Source of the DNA: Beroe ovata | Lineage: Eukaryota; Ctenophora; Nuda; Beroida; Beroidae | Assembly: GCA_946803715.1 (NCBI GenBank) | Contig: CAMPET010000303.1 | Span: 16,680 to 80,679, forward strand | DNA length: 64,000 nt | Reading direction: 5' to 3' | Shown: piece by piece, positions 34,386 to 47,178 of the stretch | How the letters are laid out: each line of letters begins with the position of its first letter | Position numbering within the stretch: the first letter of the stretch is position 1 | The notes under the pieces: generated by a model | What the model was told of the DNA's origin: nothing | What the model saw: only the letters and a program-made list of their open reading frames with translations | The model's database searches: none | Translations under genes and position numbers: made by a program

Positions 34386-35480
34386 ATGCTGATTTCTATC
34401 GTTTTCGTTGCCCTGGTAACGAGCATTCTCGACTCCGCTCTCTGCCTCACTTCTTCTTCACCGTCCATGACGGACATCACGACATCGCCGACCGATACTC
34501 CCACGATGATATCCACTCCGGACGTGAAAACTTGCCAGATTCCACGGGTAAGGTCATGACCGATGTTCCTACTTTGTCCTGTCAATATTCCCATTTTTAA
34601 ACTGATATTCTGATATTCTTCCTAATTACCCGCCAGAAATACCTGTGTGATAGACGAATCTATTCCCACTCTGAGTACTACTATGACTCAAATATTAAGA
34701 ATATTATAAAATCTGTTCTCCACTCAGATCCCCCACGCAACGCTCTCCCCTGCTGCGGGCACATTTGTGGCGCCCACTGACCGTGTTAATGTGGCGTGTG
34801 CGGAGGGGTGGCGGGCTAGTCGGTTCAGGTTCCAGTGCGGAACTTCAAACCCGCTGCCCGAGTGTCTGATGCGGGCAAATGATGCGCGGTGCAGGTGTGA
34901 GATGAGCTATGGGAGATGTAGGAGAGGGTCACAGACTGTGGTGGGTATAACGTCGTCATGGTAACTCCGTGTGTGTTGTCATGGTAACTCCGTGTATGTT
35001 GTCATGGTAACACCGTGTATGTTGTCATGGTATTGGTAACACCGTATATGTTGTCATGGTTATACAGCTGTGTTTACTCTAGCTGGGTCATCTTCTGTGT
35101 CACAGGTGAAGTCATGCTCCGCATACGCTGTAAAGTGCTACAGCTGGACATACCGGGCTGATTGCAACGGTAATAAAGTGCAGTATGGTGTTAGCAGCAA
35201 CAGCGGTTACAACAACAACAACTACAACAACGGCTTTAACAACGGTTACAACAACAATGGTTACAACAACAATGGTTACAACAACAATGGTTACAACAAC
35301 AACTACAACAACAATGGTTACAACAACAATGGTTACAACAACAATGGTTACAACAACAACTTTAACAACGGCTACAATAACGGCGGATATAACAACAATT
35401 TCAATAACAACGGTTTTAACAACAATGGCTACAACAACAATAACGTATACAACAAGAATTCAGGAAAGCACTATGGCTAG
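34386..35480 (+). CDS. Secreted sushi-domain protein with Asn/Gly/Tyr repeat tail
   Basis: Exons 34386-34547, 34728-34944, 35083-35480; 258 residues. It begins with a signal peptide (MLISIVFVALVTSILDSALC), then a Ser/Thr/Pro-rich linker, then a sushi/CCP-like module: TCQIPR, RVNVACAEGW, FRFQCG and NPLPEC give the four-Cys pattern with the conserved Trp. Two further Cys-rich stretches follow (RCRCEMSYGRC and SCSAYAVKCYSW). The last 90 or so residues are repeats of GYNNN and GFNNN, ending SGKHYG. A protein like this is probably extracellular, perhaps a matrix, adhesive or mineral-associated component, but I recognise no named homologue. The second donor is inferred (exon ending at 34944, acceptor at 35081-35082); a different pairing would change only a few residues. 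The gene is expressed divergently from MCTP, if at all. Confidence 0.72.
34950..35062. repeat. ~24-bp minisatellite in the sushi-gene intron
   Basis: Three to four units of GTTGTCATGGTAACTCCGTG and close variants, inside the intron 34945-35082. Confidence 0.85.
35205..35450 (+). repeat. Coding AAC/GGT/TAC repeat (GYNNN array)
   Basis: Trinucleotide-based array encoding the Asn/Gly/Tyr tail. The frame is preserved over about 80 codons, with AAC and AAT both used for Asn and TAC for Tyr, which argues for selection on protein sequence instead of simple slippage. Confidence 0.85.
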
Positions 35481-36383
35481 CTGTGACCCCGTTTTTTTCG
35501 AGAGACGGTCAAACTTCAGCACTTTTCCGAACATTGCATTTAGTTCTATTCATATGTTGTTTATTTTGTCACAGCTATAACGTGGTTGGTACTGTCCCCT
35601 ACAAATTTCTCCAAATTTCGATACAATCCCCTCTTGATTCAAAGAATTTCCTACGTATCCATGGAAACGGATAATTCACGCCACACCTAGATACAATGTG
35701 AGCTAGTAGCCAGGCACTTGATCAGTCTATAATGACAAAAACCGCCCGTTTCCGGTATTTAGATCGGCTCATATCATATACCTAATGACACACATTAATT
35801 CGCACTTATTCTCTTTTTGGAAGATGTCACAACTTGCGATATTGCCCACTTTGCTATTTGCGTGAGTAGAGACGGAGGAGAGGGAAGCTTCCTTAGCTCG
35901 ATTCTCTTGATTTGGGTGTCCGAGAAGTCTTTCCAAGGAGGTTGTAGTCAGTATTATCTTTCCTCGAAAACTTATAGTTATTGTCACACACACACAGAAA
36001 CCCAGAAACGCGAACAAACACACACAAACACACACACACACACACAACTTTTAACTGTTTACTTCTATAAATAGTCACAACAATTCTTTAAATTTTGTTT
36101 GGCATGCTTCTAATCGTCACAACATTTCGGGTAAATATAGATAGGCACAATTCATTACTATCTCATCCTCTTTTTCTTGAAACCCTGAAATGTCCTGGTA
36201 AATGTCATTGAGTCAAGCTTGGTGCAGAAAAAGACAGAGAGGATAATTCCCATAATAACAATTATTATGCGATTGTATGGAAAAGTATGCGCTCACACAC
36301 AGTCACACAGACACACACAAACACACACACAAACACACGCACACACACACACACAAACACACCCACACACACACACNACACAC

Positions 36384-36414
<31 letters not shown>

Positions 36415-39326
36415 GACACACACACACACCTCTACGACTTCGCGTCAATCGAGGTAGAAATATTATGTGTGTTCATTATTTTGCTATATTTATCCCGAAC
36501 GGTAATATACTATGCGTCCTCAGTACAATATATTATTGTCACTCGGACTTAGAATTGGTAGAAGTAGTAGGGTCGGCATTGTTCAGTGAATTCGACCCTG
36601 TACCAACTGTGGAAGGAGAGTTCCTGTTGAAAACCTGCCTCTCGAAGTGCATGTCTTGAAATTGCCCATTAACACACGCGCAGCGGAATGTCATTCAACT
36701 GAATAGTGTTTATCGCCTGATATTTGGTTTTGCTAGGTTCTTTCTTTTGCTAGGTTTTTCCTAGGTTCTAGCATTTCCCTTTTCGATAAAGTTGTTGGTC
36801 GATTTTAGAGCAAGTATTTTCTCGTTTTTCAGTCCTATAGAGCTTGAATGTATGGGACGGCTTCATCTTGCTGTTTTTTTTCATGCCAATACTGCACAGA
36901 TGAGAAAGATATTACAACTCACCAACAGGTCCATTTGTTGGCATTTTTCCAAAAGTAAGACTATAATTGTTCCAGGTATTTTTTCCAAATAAAGGTCCGA
37001 CTCTATATAATAGGTCTACTAATTTGTCCGGATAGTACGTAATAGCACCGTATTCAAGACCAATGTCTTGTGTTGTATGGAGAGAGATACGATATTCTCT
37101 ACAATGGATATTATCTACATCTCTTCCTCTTTCCTTCTCTAGTCAGCGTGTCTCCATCATAAGAAAGAGTTTTGTCCTGCCGTTCTAAATATTTCTCTAG
37201 TTCTTAGTTTGCATTATTTAAAGATCCAAGAACCTACCTGCCGTTGTTCTAGAAGTATGAATTCACTGCTGCCCCCATTCAATAAATTGATCTATCAACA
37301 GACAGTACCAATAGACAGTTATTGCATCAGCATCAGCATCAGTATCAGTATAGGGTGAGAATAGCCACACCGTATTCCCATTGCTCCATTGTGAAGTGAC
37401 AGAAAGAGATGCCGGCCCTCTCCCCCCTCCTCATATATTGTTATGCCCCCCCCTCCCAAACAACAAAGTAAGCTGGTATACTTATCAGCATCTCACAACT
37501 ATAACTCTATAACACTGGATCACTGGGGTATTATAATATACAGATGGGATAGTGGAATGGGGGTGTGATTTGTTAGTGATATGAGCATAGGTATACCAGG
37601 TAGCATCTGGTGACAGACGCCTCCTTTTTGTTGCGGCTATCACACTGTGAGTGTGACACAACGAGACTCGTGAGTGTGACTCACGGTGTGACACAGTTTG
37701 ACAGAGTGTCACATTTAGGGTGGGACATAATGTAACTAAGTGTAATACACAACTGTCAACCACTTTTTGACCTCCAATCACGTGCGCTGGTATCCGATAC
37801 CCGTTGTCACTCACGAACTATGTAATGAAGTCCGTACCACCTGGTAGTTCACTTCCTGTCATAGCCATAGTAAACACACTGTATATTGAGTGCCAGGCAG
37901 CTACTGTGCCTGGTTTTCGTGTTACTATAAATAGCAGCGCGCCGCCCTGCAAAAGTGCAGTCGGGAATCTGCTGTTAATGCTAATTGCACTATATGTCCA
38001 TTATTAATGTCCATTATAATGATGGACATGTAGTTATACTTCTCTCTGATGTCGAGACCTCTCTCCCTCTTTCAAAGACCACTCCTCCTCCCCCCTCCCC
38101 CAAGTCTCTCTCTCTATCTTCCTGGAGAGACTGAATTCTGCGAATCATCTGATGCTCCAGAGAGATCAGGTATTCGGATCACGACGATCATTATGATTGT
38201 GGTGATGTCATCGTCAAGATATCCTTGGATTCAAGTTTATATGTCACCTTAATTACGGTCAGACTTCAGTTGGTCTTCATCTCCTTCTATATTGTACAAG
38301 ATACGATCTCGTAGATTACAGATTGTAGAATTTATAAAGGAGTAGCTGTACCTACCCGATGTTTCAAGCGATTGTATGTTTGCGAGTTATTATATTAGGG
38401 GGGTCATGTATGGGTTCTGAGCACAGTTACAGTGAATCCCCATAAATCATGCTTCTCTTTTAGGAAAATAGTTTTGACATTGCTGACTGTTCGAAAACAG
38501 TCACATACACTCATGTGTGTTTAGCCTATGTTTTGGGTTGTTGATTTAATTTTAGGGGGGGATACTCTGGCAAGAACACAGCAGACAACTGTTGTCTACT
38601 CGACACCAGGGTCCAGGTTACACAAGGTTACACCAGGTTATAAAGGCCGGTATACTGTAATCTGATCAAAACACACAGTTTCGTTAGTGTGGTGAAGCTG
38701 TATAGAAATGATAAAATTTGTTTATTGATCGTCTGTGCTAAATCATGTGACAGCTATAATTGACCAATGAAAATCAGTTGACACAAGACATGTGTGATGT
38801 GATCCCGATTTCTCACATTTCCTCGAACTATGATTGAGATAGACTGCTCTTCGGATTAGTATACTTCATTACCCGTGATTGAATTTGCTCCTGCTGATAT
38901 CATCTATTATACTCAGCGCAAGAATTCTTTTCTCTTATGTTTTGCTCTTTTAGGATATTTATAGTTCCCCTCTTTTGATAATATGGATCATTATATCTCT
39001 CTTCTGTTATTTCTGTGATTATTTATAGTTCTGTGATTGTTCCCTGTTCATTCCCTGGCCCCCATTCCCTGCTATTTCAGAGTCCCAATAATGCCATCTT
39101 TATCCGTGGAAAAAGTGCTATTATTAAGGATTATGGATTATAATTCCATACACCTGTTGGAAAATGGAAATCCGTGATCCATGAAATTCATTCTCTCTCA
39201 CTCCCCGTTTCTCAGTCATCGGGCTTCATTATGCACACACACATACACACACACACATACACACACACANGAAAACAGAGAACTGTCATTTACAGTGTGC
39301 AGACACAAGAACACAAGAACACAGAG

Positions 39327-39364
<38 letters not shown>

Positions 39365-39802
39365 ACACAGTCATAATTGCGTCGAATAACCGAGATAATA
39401 GGAAAGAATAACTATTCTCCGATATTCTTCTTCATCATTGTGATTGTTTCATCGGAGGTTTTGATCCGTGTGCTGCTACGGAAACGTATCTCCTGACACC
39501 ACTCTGTCCTGCATTTTCACTTTCCTTGACACCACTGTTCACTGACACCACTCTGTTCACTGAAACCACTCTGTCCTTGACACCACTCTGTCACTGACAC
39601 CACCTGCTCTTGACACTTAGTCAATGCAGCAGCTTTAACAAACCCAATGTAATGTATTATGGGTCTGCGGTTTAGGGGAATGCATAATGAAAAGTGGGGG
39701 CTGCCAATAACAATAGAACGGAATTTGACACACTGTGAATTGTCTGGCGTAACAATGCATTTGTCAGAATTGGCATGGTGGCATGTTTCTGTTTAGGAAT
39801 GA

Positions 39803-39850
<48 letters not shown>

Positions 39851-41771
39851 ATCGTTGTGTTTTTGTACCCACAGAGATTGCACAGAATGGAAATTGCTGG
39901 TTTTACTGCCCGTCTTTAGTTGTAATGAAATGGTCGCGTCTCTTTCCAACTGAACTAAATGTTTGGAAAATCGACCATTCAACATGATTTCTCATTTCCA
40001 GTCTGCTTTGTTCTTACTCAGGATATTGTGTAGTTAGGACTAGTCCAATCTTTGGTCATTTATTCTCAAATCTCAGGAGTTTTTTCTTACCTTGTGAGTG
40101 TTCATTATGCATGTGTTCATTCAGAGACATGCGTTTGTTTTACAGAACTAGGACAATGGCCATGCAATTTCGCTCATCTTCAAAACAAGCCATTCCTCCC
40201 TGCGTCACCATTCTCCACGTTGCTTCCGCCCGATGCTATGCCACCAATTTCTTACAGATCAGATATCGCTGACAGATTATTGCTGACAGATTAATATCGC
40301 GAATTGTCAGAGCTATTGATTTCCACGAAGCGTAGACAGACGCTCCTCACTTTAGAAAACACCCAAAAGAATGGAGAGTTTAGAGAAGTTTCCGTGAAAT
40401 CTCGCTTTATTACACTTTTCCCCTCCCGATAGGATATTCCTCTGAGCACAGCGGTTAATCATTACAAGAGATAATTATCATAATTATTCAATTATTAGGA
40501 GCGGGTTTTCCTTTGATATCGCACCCACCGCGGTTACTGATCACGTCCTCTCCGTATGATCATGACGCTCCATCTCTACTTTTTGTATCTTACACCACTT
40601 TTCTCATCTTTTCTCCTCTCTCATACTCTTACAGTTCGTTCAGACCATTCTCCCTTCTTTAACCAGACAAATTGTGTATCTTCCTCTCTCCGAATTATCT
40701 TCTAAAGAACCACTCTAAAACGTCTCCAGACTCTCCTATACCACAAGGAAATATTTTCTCTAATTATTCTCATGATTTATCCATCCCACGCTCTCTCCAT
40801 GGGTTGGGAGTATGGTCTCAGATTCGTGGTTTAACATATAATTATAACATTCGAATATTCATACCGTCTAGAGTTTATGATCTTACTTTTTGTCTTTAGT
40901 CGTGATTTAGAGCGAGTGATATACTGGTCGATCATCATCAATTTCATGTTCATGTGGTCTGATCGGCAGACAAATGTCTGATATATGTTCTCGAAGTTTT
41001 TGTTGAGTATAGCCTGGAGATTGTTTCGTGTTTCATTCGGACGAAGAAGAAGAAGAAGGAGGTTTCTATTGTACGGTTTCCAACAATTTGCACTCGTCTT
41101 TAAAAACTATGAATGTATATATTCGAAATTCAGTGTTTCCGTTTGCGGGAATTATATTTTCAAGCTTATCCAGAATTTCTTGGAATGCCAGCGTGGTCAG
41201 AAACAGGAATGTATCGCTACCTGCGATACCATTGGCAACATGATGCCTCCTGATATCTGCCCGAAAACAACGTCTTATTTCTTTTCACATTTTCTGTTCA
41301 ACAGTATATTAGACACAGCGTCAGTGTGTACTTGGAATACCAGTATCTGTGCATCTATAAATAAACTTTCAATCTTATCTTTTCCGAAGCTTGATTAATT
41401 AATTCAATTCATCGAGTAACTTGGATGGTTTCCCTTGAGGTAGGAGAGTAGAGGGAAGGTTTGAAAACATCGCATTTTCACTGGCATGTTCCTTTTTGAG
41501 TTTTTGTTTCGCATGTGTTTGTTTCACTTGTTGTATGTTGTGTTTGTTTCACTTGTCTGTGTTCGTATGTTTGTGGTATAGGCGTGGTATACAACCGCTG
41601 ACACAGATACTCAGATACCCCTGATATAAGGGAAACTAATGAGTAGTCATCTATCGATACACTATTTATAGCTGGAACACAAGGTTTAGACTTACTGTCC
41701 GCTTGACAACGCGTATTGTGCTGCAAGCTCATGTACTGATATCCTGGTCTATTATAATTACAGACCACCCA

Positions 41772-41814
<43 letters not shown>

Positions 41815-44800
41815 NGGATTAGGATATAATAGTCCAAGAGTCAGATTATCTGGCTTTATCTCCCTCTATCATGTTATATCCTGGCTTGTTTCCACCATTT
41901 TCAGTGATGATAGTCCCCAGTCTCAGCACACACAATCCTACATAGCATTGTGGAGTCTACAATCGCGCTACCATCATGATCACAATTATACTCCTGATAA
42001 TGCGAATCTGATATCGATAATCTGATATCGCTCTCCCGTCTGATCCGTATAGTTCCCGATACCACGCAAATTACGACCGATCCTTACATCAGACTCCAAA
42101 ATTCTGCCCAGAGTTCCCATGCCTAGTCATGCGTGTATCCTCGTACCCTTGAAGCCACGTCTTGGACCTGACCATTTCCCGATATGTATTTTTAGAACAC
42201 TGCTGTTTGCTGCTGCTCTGTGGATTTGAGAGCCTCCCTCTACCCTAGGTGTTAGAATCACGTACACGGTTATGGAAGAGCAATGAGCTGTGAGCTCGCC
42301 TTCCCAGAATTTATAGAGTTCAGTGGTCATTGGTCAGGTGACATTCTCAAATAGTTCAATGTGGATTCGCCATCACACAGAGACCCGTAGTAGACACACA
42401 GACACTCACACACGAACAGACACTCACACACGAACAAACACTCACACACGAACAAACACTCACACACGAACAACCACTCACACACGAACAAACACTCAAA
42501 CATTAACTCGTGTGTCTTTTTGTGTGATAGATGTGCCGTAGCCTGCTGCATTTTGATGCTCCGCACTCCGAGTTTTTGTGTGTGTATTCTAGATTTTTAC
42601 GTGAAATTTTTTGTTTAAATTTCAATTGTTCGTTAGTCTGTTATTCGAGCTGCTTTGTCATCAGTGCCGACTTTTCTCTCTGTGACACCCGATACAGAGT
42701 TTTTTCTAATCAACTTTTCGGGAAATTTATGTGGAAATAATCGGAATATATTCCACATTTTTTGTTGCTATGGGGAGTTTTTGCAATTGCACTTACAACT
42801 TTGTTCCCCAATTCTTTTCTCAATTCTCACTTTTACTTTATTTCATCGACGCAAGTTGAGTACCTCTTTGTTTCTCTGTAGATACCCGCAAAAGCATCTG
42901 AAGTGCTAGTTGCAAAAATTAAGTGTTGGGGTGGGTTGCAAAAAGTAAGACGAAACTGCAGACAAAGAGAAGATTGTTCTAGATCAGAATGATATAGATC
43001 CCACTCCGATAAGGATAAATGTCATACTTTCGTAGCTTTTTCGTCGCTTTATAGCATTTAAAACTCGGTATGTATGCCGCGTTCCTTTACCCATTGGACT
43101 CTTTAGTTTTTGTGTGAATACTTATCTACGATAAGTTTCGAATCAACACCACTGTATCCATGCGATGATATGTACCCCCTCTAACCCTCTTTAATCTTTA
43201 TGAGCCCATGTTATACCCCCTATACTCATGATATAGCCCCTGACCTATCGTGAATGTTATTGGATGGCTAGATCCAATCTTAATCAGAGATGCATACAGA
43301 GCAATCATCATTGAACACTAAGCAGTGGGGATATGGGGGTGGGATAGATTGCATTGCCTTCCCCCAATTAATCAGTGGGATATAAATAGATACGAGATAT
43401 TGTCATCGTTACCTCGTGCGTCTCATCACTTATACAGGGTGTTTATAAATCTCGTGCTGTTTACTGTTTATCTCTCTCATTAATATTCATCTCAATTATA
43501 ATATTCATCTCGATTCTCATTCGTGTGATCATGAGTGTCTTCACCACCATTTGTTCCGATGTTATTCATAATTCCGATATTATTCACAATGAGTTGGTGT
43601 GGTTTGGCTGGCAACCATGTTTATCATTCAATATAGCTTCGGGAGGTAGTATAATGGATTAATCCAAAACAGTAGGCAGTAGCTATTATACTCAGTCATA
43701 ATCGGTAAATATTGCAATCGACATTTAAATCCTATTCAGCTAACACCTCTTTTGCAATACTATCACACACACAACCGATTTATTCGTATGTTATCTTCTA
43801 TAGTGTATAATAGGACAAAGGACTTGGAAATGCTATTAATAAGACGCACACACACACGCAAACTATCCTAAACTTTGCCAATGCTATTCTTGGCACAAAC
43901 TTATTAATTCATTCAATTGTTTGGTAGAATTTCGGATGCGCATATTTCTCACTTCCCTATTCAATAGAATCAATTCTTTTATTTTCGGAGATTGTAGTTT
44001 TTCAACCCATGGGTATTGGGTATAACCTATGATTCGCTGAACTTTTGGCCGAAACATTTATATTTTTGAGCTCTTATCTTGTAAGATTATAAATCTGCAT
44101 ACACGGACAGACGCGCACACTGACACACGCACACACACAAATAACAACCGGGCTGTTTTCTCTAGCAGCAACATAACGCGTGTATTTCCAGATTGTTGTG
44201 GGTACCTATATGAGAGCAACAATAAGTTGTGGTGGGTTTTACATAATCACAATTGTGTGGCGACTGCATGCTGGAGGAGGGGGCGGGGAGAGAGGGGGAG
44301 GGAGGGGAGGGAGAATATTCTAGTTGATTCGAGGGACATGCCTTTGGATTCTTCGCATATAAAGGCCGCAGCTAATCGCCCATTTTCCAGGATTTATTTT
44401 ATTCGCTCTCTGCCCTTATTGTTGCTCCCTCTCACACAAATATAGGGAATAAGTTTATTTGCATTGTTATATTATGTTGAATATTCTGCAATAGTTACCA
44501 CTCCCTAACACGCACGTACAAAATAATATTGAAGCTTGATATTAACAAAAGTTTAGTAACAGAGGTGAAAATTAGAACTATCTCTCCCACTTCAACACTG
44601 ATAATTCCAGGAATTATCATATTCGTTACTCCTTCATAATAATACCCGACGGAATCTGTTTCAAGTTTTTCGTGTGAATCCCGTATTTTTCTTTTCGTAA
44701 ACTTATGAAATATCGTAACTTGATCTCCAGCAAAGCACTAATTATTCTTAGATGAAAACTGCTAGACTATCATTGACTAGATATGGTAAGTATGGATTCA

Positions 44801-45331
44801 TTAATTTGCAAATTTTCACTTCACAGATAGAAATAATGATTTGGTATAACAGCTGCGGGTATTTCGCTTATTGACAACTAACGAATATAACGAAAATTGT
44901 GAAGGAGTAAATAGGATACTATAGGTATGTTTTTACTGTATGTGTGCGTGTGTGCGTGTGTGTTCCGTTCCTAGGCTTCATTGTTGTTCTATAAATAGAG
45001 CAACTTGAAAAAACCTTACTTCCTTGCTGATTGTTTTAAAACTTAGTTTTTGTTGTTGATAAATTGATTGTGATTTGCTACCCACCTCACAGTTCATCAT
45101 AACCTCGAATTGATTGAGACTTCTAGCTGTTCAAACACGGATAGAAACTTCTTGGTCATAGTCAGTAGTCACTGCACTATATTACTCACCTGTTACAACT
45201 CATATCCGAGGCTATAATAGTGTTGGCATTTTATTAAAACTTGTTGTCGCAGTTCTGAACTAACTCTGTAGCAATTGTGTAGAGCTATAGAGACACTGGA
45301 CAGACAGTGAATAGAGAATAGTGAATAGAGA
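35481..45331. other. Gene-poor, microsatellite-rich region
   Basis: About 9.9 kb without a gene I can support. It holds (CA)n tracts at 35985-36045, 36290-36430 (N at 36377), 39232-39370 (N at 39270), 39807-39845 and 41773-41812 (N at 41815), a CACTCACACACGAACAAA repeat at 42405-42500, a TGACACCA cluster at 39495-39615, and TATAAATA boxes at 37926-37933 and 44990-44997. Distant enhancers, unannotated small exons or non-coding RNA genes are possible. Confidence 0.5.
39495..39620. repeat. Cluster of TGACACCA motifs
   Basis: Five or more copies of TTGACACCACTCTGT-like units in about 120 bp. The same motif (or its complement TGGTGTCA) forms clusters elsewhere in the window. Confidence 0.8.
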
Positions 45332-45565
45332 ATGGGCTGTCTGCGCGCATTCCAGTACTGTCTATTAATTACACTAATTCTACCTGTGTGCTGCACATCT
45401 TATCATATTATAGCTGTCCAAAGACTGCAATATGTCTGCAGTAATCTCCTTCCAACAACACCTCTTATTGAAACAAATCAGCAACAAGGTTTTTGGCAGC
45501 AGAATAATAACAAACCGAGTGTTTTGACGCATTTTCTGTCACTGTCTCGCAAACACGTACTCTGA
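45332..45565 (+). CDS. Hypothetical small secreted protein (weak)
   Basis: A 77-residue ORF starting MGCLRAFQYCLLITLILPVCC, which looks like a signal peptide, about 340 bp downstream of a TATAAATA box at 44990. The remainder is unremarkable and rich in Gln, Asn and Ser. No homologue is recognised, and random ORFs of this size are expected here. Listed as a possibility only. Confidence 0.2.
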   Translation: MGCLRAFQYCLLITLILPVCCTSYHIIAVQRLQYVCSNLLPTTPLIETNQQQGFWQQNNNKPSVLTHFLSLSRKHVL

Positions 45566-47178
45566 CATCCTTCAATCATGATTAACTTGGGTCACGTCCG
45601 GCTAAACAGTGCTTGATCACGTGTCAGCTCCTCGATCTGTTCCTAGGATTATCCCCTGTTTCTCTGGGTCGTTGTTCAAGAGCTGTGTTGTGATGAGGAG
45701 AGTAGAAAACTTGTTTTTATATCATATTCTTGACTAGATACACAACGACTGATCCATATTTTTGCTGCCAATATTAACTTAGACTTTATCATTTTTACTG
45801 GTTTCATCGGTCAGCCCCCTCTACCCTCTCCCACTATATACAAATCGATCATTGGTATCATAACTATCCACAAATCCCCCCCCCCNNNNNNNNNNNNNNN
45901 NNNNNNNNNNNNNNNNNNNNNNNNNNNNNNNNNNNNNNNNNNNNNNNNNNNNNNNNNNNNNNNNNNNNNNNNNNNNNNNNNNNNNNNNNNNNNNNNNNNN
46001 NNNNNNNNNNNNNNNNNNNNNNNNNNNNNNNNNNNNNNNNNNNNNNNNNNNNNNNNNNNNNNNNNNNNNNNNNNNNNNNNNNNNNNNNNNNNNNNNNNNN
46101 NNNNNNNNNNNNNNNNNNNNNNNNNNNNNNNNNNNNNNNNNNNNNNNNNNNNNNNNNNNNNNNNNCCCCCCCCCCCTCGTATTATTAAGTCTTTTCTCTT
46201 GTGTATGTGAGAGTGAGTGAGAGAGGGTAAGGACCGTCCATTTGTACGTGTGTGAAGTAGTATTCCCCGGGATGCGGTTCTGTTTGACGTTTATTGGTGA
46301 GTTGGCGAATGGCGATTGAATGACGTCATTCCTATAGTACTGTTCACTACTCACATCAAATGACGCACAAATACAACTGCGAGAGTCCATGATTAATCTA
46401 GCCCCTGATAACCTTACTCTCTCCCCACCATCAGCCACGTATAACCACGTACAGACTCCACGTGACTAATAACGCTGCTGGTAAGGAGTATAATCATAGG
46501 GGGGGTGGGGGTTTAACACTCACTATTGGGTCTGCCACTGTAATAACAGGGGTCTCACGATGAGTCATGAGTCACAACTACTGTCAAGACGCGTGCTAGA
46601 CAACAACAGCAACAATGATCGACCACAACCATGATATATATCGACTGAAGTGATACTGAAACTTATTGATATTATAGAGGGACTTCGTCAGAATTGTCAG
46701 TATATCGCATTCCACCCGGGATAGCTCATTGCGGATCGATAGTTGGCTCTTGATCGATTGTTGGCTCCCTCCCCCTCATCATACGTAATGTGTGATCACT
46801 GATCATGTAACTTGTCGTAAGATGATTCCATCACCCTCTCTTAACCCGTCCCCCACTTGCTGCAGTCGACAACTGATGATACCAATGACCGATATTAATA
46901 CTGATTACTAATTTGAAGTGAGCCGGAACTATTGTACCACTCAGATTAGAAGTGTTGTTTGCGATTGTGTTAATCATGGTGTGAGACACAAGATCGAAGG
47001 ACGTTCTTCATTTTCGTCTGACAACAATTCGATTACGTTAACGATTATCTGACTACCATTCTTTCTGTTTTTAATCGCATCTCGACTTCGCAGGTTCAAT
47101 GAAATGAACTTGACACATCCCTGTTCCTGAGCCTCTCTTCCTGTCCCATCTTCATTCATAGTGAAAGAGAATATTGCA
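45566..47178. other. Intergenic with a 280-N gap flanked by C runs
   Basis: N from 45886 to 46165, bordered on both sides by runs of about 10 C on the same strand. The hidden sequence is therefore probably C-rich low-complexity DNA. Nothing gene-like is seen on either side; the right end should include the promoter of the receptor at 47179. Confidence 0.6.

Noticed and set aside
35824-35861. Possible first exon MSQLAILPTLLF followed by a GTGAGT donor
   Set aside because: Signal-peptide-like and well placed, but 12 codons with no following exon are not enough.
38049-38169. Possible first exon starting MSRPLSLFQRP downstream of a TATA box at 37926
   Set aside because: Low-complexity composition and no continuing exon found.
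41028-41243. Ig-like fragment around EGGFYCTVSNN
   Set aside because: Single short match with a poly-Glu lead from an AGA repeat and no partner Cys/Trp pattern upstream; no flanking exons.
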